A stretch of DNA of 64,000 nucleotides from Pseudoalteromonas sp. H105 (GCF_001469215.1 NZ_LOFH01000002.1:1-64000); one strand, 5' to 3'. Shown: positions 46,077 through 55,268, counted from the first letter of the stretch. The notes: generated by a model not told the origin, from the letters alone. Numbers and translations: made by a program.

Positions 46077-46183
46077 AATTTTATGTCACTGAGAAGTAAC
46101 TAATTGAACTCAAATAGGAGCTTAGTTATGGTTCATATCAGAATAGAAATAAAATCATAGCGAGTTAATCGAGAAATTCGTTT
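46077..46183 (+). promoter_or_regulatory. Leader module copy D (diverged)
   Basis: Fourth copy of the leader, 42.8 kb from copy C. It keeps AACTAATTGAA, an AGGAG site and ATG-GTT at 46128. The micro-ORF now stops early (MVHIRIEIKS then TAG at 46158-46160), although the downstream codons still align with RVNLQARY as RVNREIRF. The hairpin survives: 46159-46166 pairs with 46175-46182 over eight positions, with substitutions at four pairs that all remain pairable (two as G-U). So structure is kept while the peptide is cut short. Confidence 0.6.
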
Positions 46184-46208
46184 TATATCATTTTGAAAAG
46201 GTGTTTTT

Positions 46209-46601
46209 ATGAAAATGTTGTATTTGGTAATCGCTTGTGTGTTGTTGTCAGCATGTACAACAAGTCCTGAGCAAAAGGAAAATAAAACAACCTTCACGAG
46301 CGGACAAAAAATAACAATTACAGGAACAAGAATTAAACGCTCCGATTTACCCTCCGGCCCTAAATTAAAAATGGGTTTAAATAAAAAAAATAAAGAAAGC
46401 AACTTCATGGGTGCACTTGCGCTAATGCAGACTCTTCCTCAACCAAAAGATATCGGTGATTGTCGTGGTTTATTAAAAGCGTTATTAAATATGCAAGCTG
46501 AGTTTACTATTGTGAACTCAAATAAAGTGATGTTACAACGAGATCAGGGAATTTATGAATATTCATTTGATGATGAAAGCTGCCCTGAAAACAATGCTTA
46601 A
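46209..46601 (+). CDS. Small lipoprotein with a TonB-receptor-like motif, behind leader copy D
   Basis: A 130-residue protein with a lipobox (VLLSACTT, Cys16). Residues 34-51 read KITITGTRIKRSDLPSGP, close to the segment after the TonB box of many TonB-dependent receptors (VTGSRIKR). No plug or barrel follows. The remainder contains a CRGLLKALLNMQ helix and a second Cys near the end that could pair. Family not otherwise recognised. It has GAAAAGG before its ATG and lies 26 bases after the leader hairpin. Confidence 0.65.
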   Translation: MKMLYLVIACVLLSACTTSPEQKENKTTFTSGQKITITGTRIKRSDLPSGPKLKMGLNKKNKESNFMGALALMQTLPQPKDIGDCRGLLKALLNMQAEFTIVNSNKVMLQRDQGIYEYSFDDESCPENNA

Positions 46602-46894
46602 GCGTTTATTAACTAGAAGCTAACAGTCACTATTGATATTAATGGGTGGCGCACAGATTTAGCTATGTAATCTATTAACAAAAAGAGGCTAATTTTGGGT
46701 TTACCCTCATATCAACGAATAGTGATAAGGCATTCATCAGGCCATTTTGAGTAAATTGACGGTCTATGAAGCAGGACTTAATAAACTTCCTTAGCAAAAC
46801 ATAGGTTAAACGTTTTGTGGTGATTAGTTAGTTTTAGAGTTGATTGAGCGATACTGAGTATTTAATTTGCATAAATTAGGAATATATAAAAAGC
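46602..46894. other. Gene-free stretch before the PspC-domain gene
   Basis: About 290 bp with no gene, repeat or structure that could be supported. Confidence 0.3.
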
Positions 46895-47155
46895 ATGCAG
46901 GATCTATCAAAAGTAAAATTATTAACACGTGGCGAATCCTGTGTTCTCGGCGGTGTATGTTCGGGGTTGGCGGATCATTACAATTTGAGAAAGAATGGCT
47001 TACGATTAGCGTTTATATTTAGCAGCTTGTTTTTAGTTATTCCCGTATTGTTATACATTGTTTTGTGGCTTATTTTACCTTGTTATCCGTCAACACAGGC
47101 TATGGCCAGGCATTTAAGGCGCAAAGTACTGCATCATAAAAGCAGCGCAGATTAG
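46895..47155 (+). CDS. PspC-domain membrane protein
   Basis: An 86-residue single-domain PspC-like protein. The family signature GGVCSGLADHYNLRKNGLRLAF is followed by one membrane helix (about 40-62, FSSLFLVIPVLLYIVLWLIL) and a basic tail. PspC proteins sense envelope stress and partner with PspA/PspB in E. coli; no other psp gene is nearby, so only the domain is certain. Confidence 0.85.
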   Translation: MQDLSKVKLLTRGESCVLGGVCSGLADHYNLRKNGLRLAFIFSSLFLVIPVLLYIVLWLILPCYPSTQAMARHLRRKVLHHKSSAD

Positions 47156-47277
47156 CCCTCATTTATTTAATAGGGAGAGGTGCTTTGTAAATCCAGCACG
47201 TTTAGTTTTTGTCACTATTCATTTGTGGTTGTGCTGTTTAAAAACGCGTTATAGAGTCGTCAATTCAAGGAAATAAA

Positions 47278-47715
47278 ATGCAAAAAGGACTGACAGAGGT
47301 GTTTGATGTTGACTCAGTGCTAAAAACACTTGTTTTGTGTGTGCTGACGATTGGCGGATATCTAATCTACAAACTATACGTTTTTTCTAACCAGATAAAT
47401 AAACACACAGAGCATAAAATCCCCACGTTGTTTATTGTTGCAGCGAGTATGTTATTTGTTGTTTCATTGGTTAGTTTAATCTACGGGCTTGTGAACTTTC
47501 ATGATATTACCATTTTAAGAAACTCAATTAGCCTGCATGTGGTTTCAAGTTCTTTTGATGTCACTTGGATAATCATGGTACGAAACCGGATTAATTTAAT
47601 GACGCAGGCTAAAAAGGGTGACGCGCTTTGGTTAAATCCGTTAGCTACTTCATTATTTCATGTGATTTACATGCAGTATAAAATTAATCAGGTGACGGTG
47701 AGAAACACAGAGTAA
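47278..47715 (+). CDS. Hypothetical membrane protein
   Basis: Family not recognised. The 145 residues show membrane segments at about 15-33 (TLVLCVLTIGGYLIYKLYVF) and 50-72 (LFIVAASMLFVVSLVSLIYG), a further hydrophobic stretch at about 83-100, and a C-terminal NPLATSLFHVIYMQYKINQV. A ribosome-binding site AAGGAA precedes the ATG at 47278. No link to its neighbours is evident. Confidence 0.65.
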   Translation: MQKGLTEVFDVDSVLKTLVLCVLTIGGYLIYKLYVFSNQINKHTEHKIPTLFIVAASMLFVVSLVSLIYGLVNFHDITILRNSISLHVVSSSFDVTWIIMVRNRINLMTQAKKGDALWLNPLATSLFHVIYMQYKINQVTVRNTE

Positions 47716-47904
47716 AAAACGATTAATAAGCAAATTGCGGTCTTGCATATTTGTGAGAAAGTCAAAGCACCATATTGAACAAAAGTTTAAAATAAAAGAG
47801 TCATTTTCGAAAATATGGCTTTGTGTAACTGAGGATTGGTTTTGTTCTTAATTTACATAAAACGGTAACCTATAAGTCAGCCTCAATAATATAGAAGGAT
47901 TTAG

Positions 47905-49386
47905 ATGAAAAACGACATTAATTTGTGCTTAATGGGTTTGTTAACGCTTATTTCGTTCAATAGCTTTTCGCAAAATGATGACTTTGTGAAACCAAACTTC
48001 CCACGAACCGCAACACAATGGCAGGCGCTAACAGAGCATGATATTGAATATGCTTATGCACAGACTGCGGCAAATCACCCCGGTATGTATGACAGTGATA
48101 ATCCAAACTTCCCCACGTTACTTGAAGACGCCAAACAACACGCTTTAACACTTGCTAAGCAGGTGAAAACGCCTCAAGGGTACGAGGCTGCAATAGCCCA
48201 CTTTAATACGATTTTACAAGATGGACATGCCGGGGCGGTCGCTGTTTTACCTACCAAGTTTAAACTTCCAAGACGGTGGCCCAGGTTTTCTGCTGTATGG
48301 CGTGGTGACAGCTTAAGGGTCTATTACAGCGAACACGCTAACGTGAACAAAGGTGACAAAATAATACGTTGTAATAATACGCATATTAAAACCCTGATGC
48401 GCGAAACACTCTTTAATTTTCATGGTGAGGTTGACCAGCCAGGGCATTGGTGGAACCAAGGATGGCGTTTATTGATTGATGATGGAAATCCATTTTTGCC
48501 TAAAATAAAAAACTGTGATTTTGTTAACGCTAATGGCACAACCTATAGTGTGATACTGAAGTGGTCTGTTCGTCCAAAGAGCGTGAGTAAGCAGTTAAAG
48601 TACGCCTACAATGGCGATGAATTGCCTATTGGCTTAGGCTGGCCAAGCGAAAATATAGCGTGGATTGCAATGCCAACTTTTAGCCCAGATGAGTTGCAAA
48701 TAGCTGATTACCAAACATTGCTTGATGATCTTGCAAAACAACGAGGTAAGTTACTCAATGCTAAAACGGTAGTGCTCGATCTTCGTCATAATCAAGGTGG
48801 CTCTTCTTTTTGGAGTTTAAAAGTTGCTGAGCAATTATGGGGAGAGCACATTGTTAACCAAAAACAAGCGCAATATGGGCGCAACACGCAAGTATGGTGG
48901 CGAGCGTCTGATGAAAATACTAATTATGTTGAATCATTAAAAGTACTACTGAAAGAGCAACCTCAAATGTATGACATGGTTGACAAAGTATCTGCCGGTA
49001 TGACGTTATCGTTAGAAAAAGATGCAATATTTTATGTCGAGGAGAAGCCAGCGTTAGCACAAGAAGAAGTAGTGGCAAAGAGTGATTTTAATAATAACGT
49101 TGTCGTGATTGTGCCGGGGCAGTGTGCCAGTGCTTGTCTTGATGCAATTGATACATTTAAATTATTTCCAAATACGGTGCTATTAGGTGCGCCCAGTAGT
49201 TCAGATTCAACGTATATGGAAGTGAGGCTAGTTGATACTCCTTCGGGGCTGACTAAGGTGATTATTCCTAATAAAGTCTATGTGAATAGACCCCGCGGAA
49301 ACGGTGCTTATTACAAGCCGGATATTCCTTTTAATAAACTTGAGTGGACAACTGATGCTTTATTAGCACGTATAAAAAAACGTTAG
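47905..49386 (+). CDS. S41-like tail-specific peptidase, exported
   Basis: A 493-residue protein with a signal peptide (MKNDINLCLMGLLTLISFNSFS). It shows S41 peptidase features: VVLDLRHNQGGSSFW in place of the usual DLRxNxGG, and the nucleophile region VIVPGQCASACLDAIDTF with the Ser between two cysteines. A VNKGDKIIRCNNTHIKTLM segment recalls a PDZ-like loop. These proteases typically act on cell-envelope proteins. The catalytic Lys of classical Ctp enzymes was not located, so it may belong to the Ser-Glu-type branch. It ends in a terminator shared with the convergent operon. Confidence 0.8.
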   Translation: MKNDINLCLMGLLTLISFNSFSQNDDFVKPNFPRTATQWQALTEHDIEYAYAQTAANHPGMYDSDNPNFPTLLEDAKQHALTLAKQVKTPQGYEAAIAHFNTILQDGHAGAVAVLPTKFKLPRRWPRFSAVWRGDSLRVYYSEHANVNKGDKIIRCNNTHIKTLMRETLFNFHGEVDQPGHWWNQGWRLLIDDGNPFLPKIKNCDFVNANGTTYSVILKWSVRPKSVSKQLKYAYNGDELPIGLGWPSENIAWIAMPTFSPDELQIADYQTLLDDLAKQRGKLLNAKTVVLDLRHNQGGSSFWSLKVAEQLWGEHIVNQKQAQYGRNTQVWWRASDENTNYVESLKVLLKEQPQMYDMVDKVSAGMTLSLEKDAIFYVEEKPALAQEEVVAKSDFNNNVVVIVPGQCASACLDAIDTFKLFPNTVLLGAPSSSDSTYMEVRLVDTPSGLTKVIIPNKVYVNRPRGNGAYYKPDIPFNKLEWTTDALLARIKKR

Positions 49387-49394
49387 CTTCCACT

Positions 49395-49429
49395 AACCAC
49401 TTATCCTATTTTTAATATGATAAGTGGTT
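49395..49429. terminator. Bidirectional hairpin between the S41 peptidase and ynj operon
   Basis: AACCACTTATC (49395-49405) pairs perfectly with GATAAGTGGTT (49419-49429) around a 13-nt loop, in the gap between convergent genes. Confidence 0.7.
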
Positions 49430-49449
49430 ACACTCTCGGTGGTTTGCAT

Positions 49450-50235
49450 TTATTTAAAGGGCATCAGTAATAACGTTATTACTGATGCATTTTTTTTGCT
49501 TGCGGGGTATTGGCTTAGGCCGACTTTCAATGTTTCGTCGGTTTCGCTGGCATGCGGTTTATAACTTGCAAAGAGTTTATCCCACCAGATTACACTAAAG
49601 CCAAAGTTACTGTTGGTTTCATCAGGCCGCTGGCTATGATGGATACGGTGTAGTTGCTGAGTGATTACTACAAACCGTAATACCTGCTCTAGCTTTTTCG
49701 GTAATCGTATATTGGCATGGTTAAACAAGGCAAAGCCGTTCAGTGCAATTTCAAATATGAGTACTGCAATCGCAGGTGCGCCCAGCGCTGTAACGGCAAT
49801 TAGCTTAACTAAAATACTGAGCACAATTTCAAATGGGTGAAAGCGTAGCCCTGTACTTGCATCTATATGGCTGTCAGCATGGTGAACTTTGTGTAAACGC
49901 CATAGCATTGGTACTTGGTGGAATAGCCTGTGTTGCCAATATATAAGTATATCGAGTATTAAGACACTCAGCAGAATAGTTAACCAAAGTGGTAGTTGGA
50001 TTAAGTTAAAAAGTCCAAAACCTTGCTCTGTATTGTAAATTGCTAATGCAGTTAAGCCGATGGGCACAGTTAAGCGGGCGATCACAGATGATATAAACAC
50101 TAAGCCAAAGTTTGCAAACCAACGGTGCTTAGCCGCAACCAAAGATTGGCGGGCAGGCTTTAACCCCTCAAGCAACATCATGATTGCTAAAATACAGATA
50201 AAAAAACCGAGACGCCAATAAAGCTCATTATTCAT
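49450..50235 (-). CDS. Fatty acid hydroxylase / sterol desaturase superfamily protein
   Basis: A 261-residue integral membrane di-iron enzyme family member. The histidine clusters are visible: HRLFH in YWQHRLFHQVPML, HKVHHADSHID, and HRIHHSQRPDETNSNFGF near the C terminus. Four to five membrane helices surround them. The product hydroxylates or desaturates a lipid in characterised relatives; the actual substrate is unknown. It overlaps ynjF by eight bases and is last in an eight-gene operon, which suggests co-translation with a phospholipid headgroup enzyme. Confidence 0.83.
   Translation of the reverse strand: MNNELYWRLGFFICILAIMMLLEGLKPARQSLVAAKHRWFANFGLVFISSVIARLTVPIGLTALAIYNTEQGFGLFNLIQLPLWLTILLSVLILDILIYWQHRLFHQVPMLWRLHKVHHADSHIDASTGLRFHPFEIVLSILVKLIAVTALGAPAIAVLIFEIALNGFALFNHANIRLPKKLEQVLRFVVITQQLHRIHHSQRPDETNSNFGFSVIWWDKLFASYKPHASETDETLKVGLSQYPASKKNASVITLLLMPFK
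49461..49498 (+). terminator. 28-base perfect palindrome with T-run, inside a convergent coding end
   Basis: 49461-49488 is its own reverse complement (14-bp arms meeting at AACGTT) and is followed on the plus strand by eight T residues. It overlaps the last codons of the minus-strand hydroxylase-family gene while serving as an apparent terminator for plus-strand transcription. Confidence 0.65.
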
Positions 50236-50860
50236 CTGTGATTGACTCTTGTTGTTTGAGTGTTACATAACCGCCATAAATACGAGTAATAATTGTAATA
50301 GCGCAGGCAAAGGCAAAAACGTAGGCCATAAGGGCAAAGTGCTGAGGCCAAATACAAAAGGCAAAAAATAGCGCAATGGTTTCTGTGCCTTCAGTCAGGC
50401 CATTTAAATAATAAAAGCTTTTATATTTAAACTGCGGCTTGTCTAGCTTAAATTTTTCGGCGGCTATGGCAAATGCTAAAAAGCTTGAGCCGGTACCAAT
50501 AAATGTCGCTAATAAAATAGCGCCCGCAATGGCATTTTGCGCAGGGTTGGCAAGTATAAACCCAAGCGGTATTGCAGCATAAAATAAAAAGTCTAAGGTA
50601 ATATCTAAAAAGCCACCGGCACTGGAGCTTAGCTTGCTATAACGTGCCAAGGCGCCATCAAGCCCGTCAAAAACTCTGTTAACGATAATAGCCCCAAGTG
50701 CTAAATACCAAAGTTCAAATGCAAGTAGTGGCAATGCTAATAACCCAATGATAAAGCCGACTACAGTGAGTTGACTGGGTGTAACCCCTTTTTTGTGTAA
50801 CAGCTTGACGGCAGGGGTGAGTAAGGGTTTTATAATTTGAGTTACGTATTTATCAAGCAT
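50228..50860 (-). CDS. ynjF: CDP-alcohol phosphatidyltransferase (YnjF-like)
   Basis: A 210-residue membrane enzyme that transfers a phosphatidyl group from CDP-diacylglycerol to an alcohol. The family signature is complete: D-G-L-D-G-A-L-A-R with the following GG and the two Asp of GGFLDITLD. Five to six membrane helices follow. ATG 50860 is chosen because AGGAATACAATC precedes it; 20 extra residues in a longer frame lie inside ynjD. E. coli encodes ynjF at the end of its ynjABCDEF cluster, and the order here (ynjB, ynjC, ynjD, ynjF) is the same. The acceptor alcohol is unknown. Confidence 0.87.
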   Translation of the reverse strand: MLDKYVTQIIKPLLTPAVKLLHKKGVTPSQLTVVGFIIGLLALPLLAFELWYLALGAIIVNRVFDGLDGALARYSKLSSSAGGFLDITLDFLFYAAIPLGFILANPAQNAIAGAILLATFIGTGSSFLAFAIAAEKFKLDKPQFKYKSFYYLNGLTEGTETIALFFAFCIWPQHFALMAYVFAFACAITIITRIYGGYVTLKQQESITDE

Positions 50861-51500
50861 GATTGTATTCCTGTGTTCCGAGGTTAACAATTTTACCCTG
50901 TGCGGCTTGGGCATCAACACAGTCGTGTGTCACCATTATGGCAGGTAGTTTATGTTCGCGAATTTGTGCGAACACCAGCTCGCGTATTTCATGGCGAAGT
51001 TGACTGTCGAGTTTACTGAAGGGTTCGTCCAATAAAATGGCTTTAGGCTCACTTAATAAAACACGAAGCAAAGCAACACGTGCTTGTTGTCCACCCGATA
51101 AACTCGCGGGAGATCGGTTTTCAAACCCTTTTAGACCCACTTGATCAAGTGCGTGATGTATTTTATCTGTACGCTGCTTTCTAGTCGTTTTTGGCATTGC
51201 AAATGCAATATTGCCCGCAACAGATAAATGCGGAAACAACAGTGCGTCTTGATAGAGCAGTCCCAAACGGCGACTGTGACTTGCTGTATGAGTGAGCTCT
51301 TGTTGACCTAAATATAACTGACCTTGTGCGTGAAATGTAGCTGGTAACATGCCTGTTAACCAGTTCAATAGGGTTGATTTACCACTGCCTGAGGGGCCCA
51401 TAACACTCAGAATATCACCTCCTTGAATTGTCTCATCAAGTGAAATAAGTGGGGTGCTCTGTTGCCAGATCGTCAGGTGTTTAATTGCTAAACTATGCAT
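50853..51500 (-). CDS. ynjD: ABC transporter ATPase (YnjD-like)
   Basis: A 215-residue ATP-binding subunit. Walker A is MGPSGSGKSTLLNWL, the signature is LSGGQQARVALLRVLL, Walker B is ILLDEPFSKLD, and the switch His is VTHD. It follows the large permease gene with an 8-base overlap and overlaps ynjF by the same amount. In E. coli YnjD has the same place. Substrate unknown. Confidence 0.9.
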   Translation of the reverse strand: MHSLAIKHLTIWQQSTPLISLDETIQGGDILSVMGPSGSGKSTLLNWLTGMLPATFHAQGQLYLGQQELTHTASHSRRLGLLYQDALLFPHLSVAGNIAFAMPKTTRKQRTDKIHHALDQVGLKGFENRSPASLSGGQQARVALLRVLLSEPKAILLDEPFSKLDSQLRHEIRELVFAQIREHKLPAIMVTHDCVDAQAAQGKIVNLGTQEYNHA

Positions 51501-53214
51501 GATTTCCCTTGTGCTGGTTTTGTATTAAGAGCTTGGGGATGAACCAAGCAAGGGCGAAAGCCAGTGCTGGTAATAGCATTTGGACTAATGCGTACACCGC
51601 GCTGACTCGTCGACTTGCACCGCTGGCAAGCGCCACGGCTTCAGTTGTGAGAGTGTTTATACGCCCGCCGCCGTTAAGTAACGTAGGCAAATATTGGCTA
51701 AAACTGACTGCAAGCCCCAGTGCGCAGGCAATGCATATTGGTGTTGCTAACATGGGCAGTTTAATTTGCCAAAATACTTTTGTCGGCGTTGCTCCAAGAC
51801 TGGCTGCTAAGTTCATAAACCGTGGGTCTAAGCGTCGGTAACTATTGGCTAATGATAAAAATACATACGGTACCACAAACAATAAGTGACTAAATATTAC
51901 ATTAAATAAAGCGTGTTGACTGTTTATTTGCTCTTGAAACCACACCAGACCAAACAAAAAAGCGATGCTAGGAATAAGCATGGGTAAATAAATGACGATA
52001 GTAGCAAAGCGCGATAATGTGTAGCCACGTTGCTGTTCAGCTTCTAAGGTAAATAACGTCAATACAATTGCCGCAAGCGTTGCTATAAAGCCAATTAAAA
52101 GGGTATTCATGATCGGTGTTTGCATATGTGAAAAGGCACTTTGCCAGTGCATTAATACCAATTGGTCGGGTAGCGACTCGGGGAAACGCCAATAACCAGC
52201 AAAAGACCAGAGGATAAGCCCCACAAGCGAGAGTAAAACACAGCTAACAATAACTGTCGTTAGTAAATGAACAAACCATGTAATGCCTTTATCTGCATAA
52301 TTACGTGTGCCATTTACTAGGCTCAGTTGTGTGATACGTTTAATGATCTTTTCACCGCACCACCAAACAATGAGTAATCCTATGGTGAGTAAGAGCTGAA
52401 TAATGGCACCTGCAGAGGCTTTAATACGTAAGGTTAAATCTACATCGTTAAACCAATTCATAATTGCCACGGCCAATGTGGGTGGCGCATTGGGGCCTAA
52501 AATCAAAGGTACTTCTACATTGGCACTAGCATAAGCTAAAACGGCTAAGACTGGCAGGCGTAAAAAAGGGTATAGATTGGGTAATACAACTTTAAAGAAT
52601 GCCGTTACAGGACTGTAGCCTAAACTTAATGCCATTTTGTGCTGCGCACGTAAATTGGTTGCTAAGTCGGTTTGTGCAAGGGCGGCGAGTGTCATCAATA
52701 ACAAAAAAGGCAGTTCTTTGAGTGTAAGCCCTAAAATCATACTAATACCCCATGGATCATGAGGTAATAACCAATCAGCAGGGCTTTGCCAACCACTTAG
52801 CCAAGGCGAAAATAGTCGTGCAATCATGCCAGATGGTGTGATCAAAAAGCTAATTGCAATGGCTGCTGCTGCGTGAGGAATAACTAAAACGGGACCAAGC
52901 AGGCGTTGAATACGGTTCAGCCAAGGGCTCGTAAAATAGGCCGCTACAAGTAAGAGGTTAATACTAAATGCGAGTAAGGTGCTTATAAATGCACTACTTA
53001 TACTCAGACGTACCATGTCACTGAATCCTGCAGTATTTATCAGAGCGCTAAAGCCTTTCATGGATAGACCTATTTCGCCAAGTGCAGGGATATAACTAAA
53101 CGCAGGCAAAAGAACACCCACTAGCCCTCCGATTACTGGCAATATAAGTAACGCAAGAAGTAGTGCGGGGCTTAGCGTGATTACTTTGGTAAACACATTA
53201 TTTGGATTAAACAT
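51493..53214 (-). CDS. ynjC: ABC transporter permease, two fused domains (YnjC-like)
   Basis: A 573-residue permease with about twelve membrane helices in two homologous halves, like ThiP and iron/thiamine/sulfate-type permeases. Each half carries a coupling motif: SLGYSPVTAFFKVVLPNLYP in the first and SLGATPTKVFWQIKLPMLA in the second. It begins one base after the ynjB stop and overlaps ynjD by eight bases. The ligand is not known for this family. Confidence 0.87.
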   Translation of the reverse strand: MFNPNNVFTKVITLSPALLLALLILPVIGGLVGVLLPAFSYIPALGEIGLSMKGFSALINTAGFSDMVRLSISSAFISTLLAFSINLLLVAAYFTSPWLNRIQRLLGPVLVIPHAAAAIAISFLITPSGMIARLFSPWLSGWQSPADWLLPHDPWGISMILGLTLKELPFLLLMTLAALAQTDLATNLRAQHKMALSLGYSPVTAFFKVVLPNLYPFLRLPVLAVLAYASANVEVPLILGPNAPPTLAVAIMNWFNDVDLTLRIKASAGAIIQLLLTIGLLIVWWCGEKIIKRITQLSLVNGTRNYADKGITWFVHLLTTVIVSCVLLSLVGLILWSFAGYWRFPESLPDQLVLMHWQSAFSHMQTPIMNTLLIGFIATLAAIVLTLFTLEAEQQRGYTLSRFATIVIYLPMLIPSIAFLFGLVWFQEQINSQHALFNVIFSHLLFVVPYVFLSLANSYRRLDPRFMNLAASLGATPTKVFWQIKLPMLATPICIACALGLAVSFSQYLPTLLNGGGRINTLTTEAVALASGASRRVSAVYALVQMLLPALAFALAWFIPKLLIQNQHKGNHA

Positions 53215-54462
53215 TTATTGACCTTTCGCGCCGTAACGCATGAGCCAACCGTGGTTGATAACCTTAACCCAACTAGGATGCGGCTCAGCCAGTGCAGGGC
53301 TTTGGACTGTTGAGATTAAGCTACTAGGGTGAGGGTTAGGCTGTGTAAACAAGTGGGCTTGATGCTCACTTAATAGCGACAAATCAAGCACGGTGCGATC
53401 TCCCCAAATATGTGGCTGTTGTTTTTTTGCTTGTGCGTCTATGCTCAACATAAAGTTGGCAACGAGTTTTGCACCATTGATGTGGCTGGCGTTGTATGGG
53501 ATCGCCACGAAATGGGTATTGCTCAAACTGCCATCATGCATAGCATAACTGCGAATGCTGGTGGGTAAATCATACCTTTGTACTGCAGCGGGCACTTCAG
53601 GCGCTGAAAATGTAAGTGCTAAACTTAACTCAGTGTCGCCCATTAAACGCCTGAGTGCGGTGCTGTTGTTAACAAAGTAACGACCCTTACGCCATAAGTT
53701 TGGGTGCAGGGCATCTAGGTATCGCCAAAGGGTAGGTAATAGCAATGTTGCACTTTGCTCAGTAGCTGGTTGATAAAGTAAGTGTTTTAATGACTCTGGT
53801 GTAAGGCCAATAAGCGCGTATTTTAAAAAACTTACACCAATAAAGTCAGGGGGCTTTGGGTAGGTAAAGCGACCTTGATGTTGAGCACTCCATGTTAATA
53901 ATTCAGCCAAACTATAAGGAGGGGCTGACATCGCTCTACTATCATAGTAAAAGGTTAAAGCAGCTTGCCCCCAGGGGGATTCCATACCTTGAGTTGGTAC
54001 ACCAAAATCAAGTGTAACAGCAGGGTTTTTATCCGGGTTTGTTAGGGCAAAGTTGGGAAGTGATTGTGCCCAATTAGGTGCTAATAAACCATTTTGGGCC
54101 ATGACTGCAAAGTTAGCGCCGTTGATCCAAATGAGATCAACTTTTCCTTCATCGTAATTACCTGCTGACTTTTCAGCTAACACACGGCTTACAGCTTCGC
54201 TGGTGTCGGTAAGTTTTATATGATGTAGCTCTATATTGTACCGCTGCCTAACTTGCTCACTAAGCCATTGTATATAAATATTTATTTGTGGGTCGCCACC
54301 CCAAGCATGAAAATAAACAGGCTTGTTACTGCCATTGTTAACGATGGTTTGCCAAGTAGGGCTATGCTCTGTTGCAATACTGAAAAAAGGAGCTGTCAGC
54401 AATAAAATCAGGCCACAAAGTGTATTACAGATAACAATGTGCGGTTGTTTATGGCGTATCAT
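53215..54462 (-). CDS. ynjB: ABC transporter solute-binding protein (YnjB-like)
   Basis: A 415-residue periplasmic binding protein. A signal peptide (about residues 9-27, ICNTLCGLILLLTAPFFSIA) is followed by PVYFHAWGGDPQINIYIQWL, which is typical of YnjB, and VDLIWINGANFAVMAQNGLL. A C-terminal lobe contains WSAQHQGRFTYPKPPDFIG. It overlaps the upstream DUF547 gene by 14 bases. E. coli ynjB has no proven substrate; thiamine- and iron-type binding proteins are the nearest relatives by fold. Confidence 0.88.
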   Translation of the reverse strand: MIRHKQPHIVICNTLCGLILLLTAPFFSIATEHSPTWQTIVNNGSNKPVYFHAWGGDPQINIYIQWLSEQVRQRYNIELHHIKLTDTSEAVSRVLAEKSAGNYDEGKVDLIWINGANFAVMAQNGLLAPNWAQSLPNFALTNPDKNPAVTLDFGVPTQGMESPWGQAALTFYYDSRAMSAPPYSLAELLTWSAQHQGRFTYPKPPDFIGVSFLKYALIGLTPESLKHLLYQPATEQSATLLLPTLWRYLDALHPNLWRKGRYFVNNSTALRRLMGDTELSLALTFSAPEVPAAVQRYDLPTSIRSYAMHDGSLSNTHFVAIPYNASHINGAKLVANFMLSIDAQAKKQQPHIWGDRTVLDLSLLSEHQAHLFTQPNPHPSSLISTVQSPALAEPHPSWVKVINHGWLMRYGAKGQ

Positions 54463-55267
54463 TCAATGCCCAGTTGTAATCTAAAAACTTAATTTGCACT
54501 GTGTTACTTTTAATTTTGCTTTGCTCGGTTGCTGTCAAGTTTAGCGCATTTGAGTACAGCAGTATAAATGCATTTAAGTTATTTGCACCACCAAAGCCTT
54601 GCTCAAAATCATCACGATACCATTTAAAAATTGATGACAAATAGAGAGTATCATCGGATATATAATTGCGTGTTGTATCTGCTAAAAAGAGCGTTGTTTG
54701 TTGCTCCAACTGCCTATCTAACTGCTCAGCACGGTAGGCTTGTGCACGTAGGGCAGGGCAGCCTATGCTGGCACAGTTAACGGCAAAATGAATACGAGGC
54801 TCGTTATAATTTCCTTCACCACGAATTAATGTGTGTTCTATGTTATCTAAACTACGAGTTTTGCCTAATAAAGGGATAAACTCTTTACGCCAAGGCGAAC
54901 TAAAAAAGCTGCCTAGCTCTTTTATCGATGCGATATCTGGGTATTGGGTTAAAATAAATGCCACAGTCCATGCATTGTAAGCGTTGATCAAAAACGCTAA
55001 CTGCCTTGATTTCGACCAGGTGTTGAATTCATTTTGATTGACCTGTGATAGAGCATCTAAGTAGCTCGTTAACATCACTTGGTCAGCTTTAAACCCGCTG
55101 TAGTTAACTCCAGTACTGGTGCCTCCACTAATGCTTTGTACATGTTTGCTTAGCAATTGGTCCCAAGGCTGATGAATTGAATCCGATTCATCAGCCTTCA
55201 CAGTGATGCTGGCTAAAAAAGCCAACAACACTGTAATCTTAAAAACAAAATAAAAGACTAATTTCAT
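54449..55267 (-). CDS. DUF547-domain exported protein
   Basis: 272 residues from ATG 55267, preceded by GAGG, which falls one base after the stop of the upstream gene; longer frames overlap that gene and are rejected. A signal peptide (MKLVFYFVFKITVLLAFLASITVKA) precedes the DUF547 domain: LINAYNAWTVAFILTQYP, SIKELGSFFSSPWRKEF, LDNIEHTLIRGEGN and EPRIHFAVNCASIGCPALR, with a Cys pair in NCASIGC. DUF547 has no agreed activity. Placement between the flavin oxidoreductase fusion and ynjB shows a conserved type of operon. Confidence 0.88.
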   Translation of the reverse strand: MKLVFYFVFKITVLLAFLASITVKADESDSIHQPWDQLLSKHVQSISGGTSTGVNYSGFKADQVMLTSYLDALSQVNQNEFNTWSKSRQLAFLINAYNAWTVAFILTQYPDIASIKELGSFFSSPWRKEFIPLLGKTRSLDNIEHTLIRGEGNYNEPRIHFAVNCASIGCPALRAQAYRAEQLDRQLEQQTTLFLADTTRNYISDDTLYLSSIFKWYRDDFEQGFGGANNLNAFILLYSNALNLTATEQSKIKSNTVQIKFLDYNWALNDTP

Positions 55268-55268
55268 T

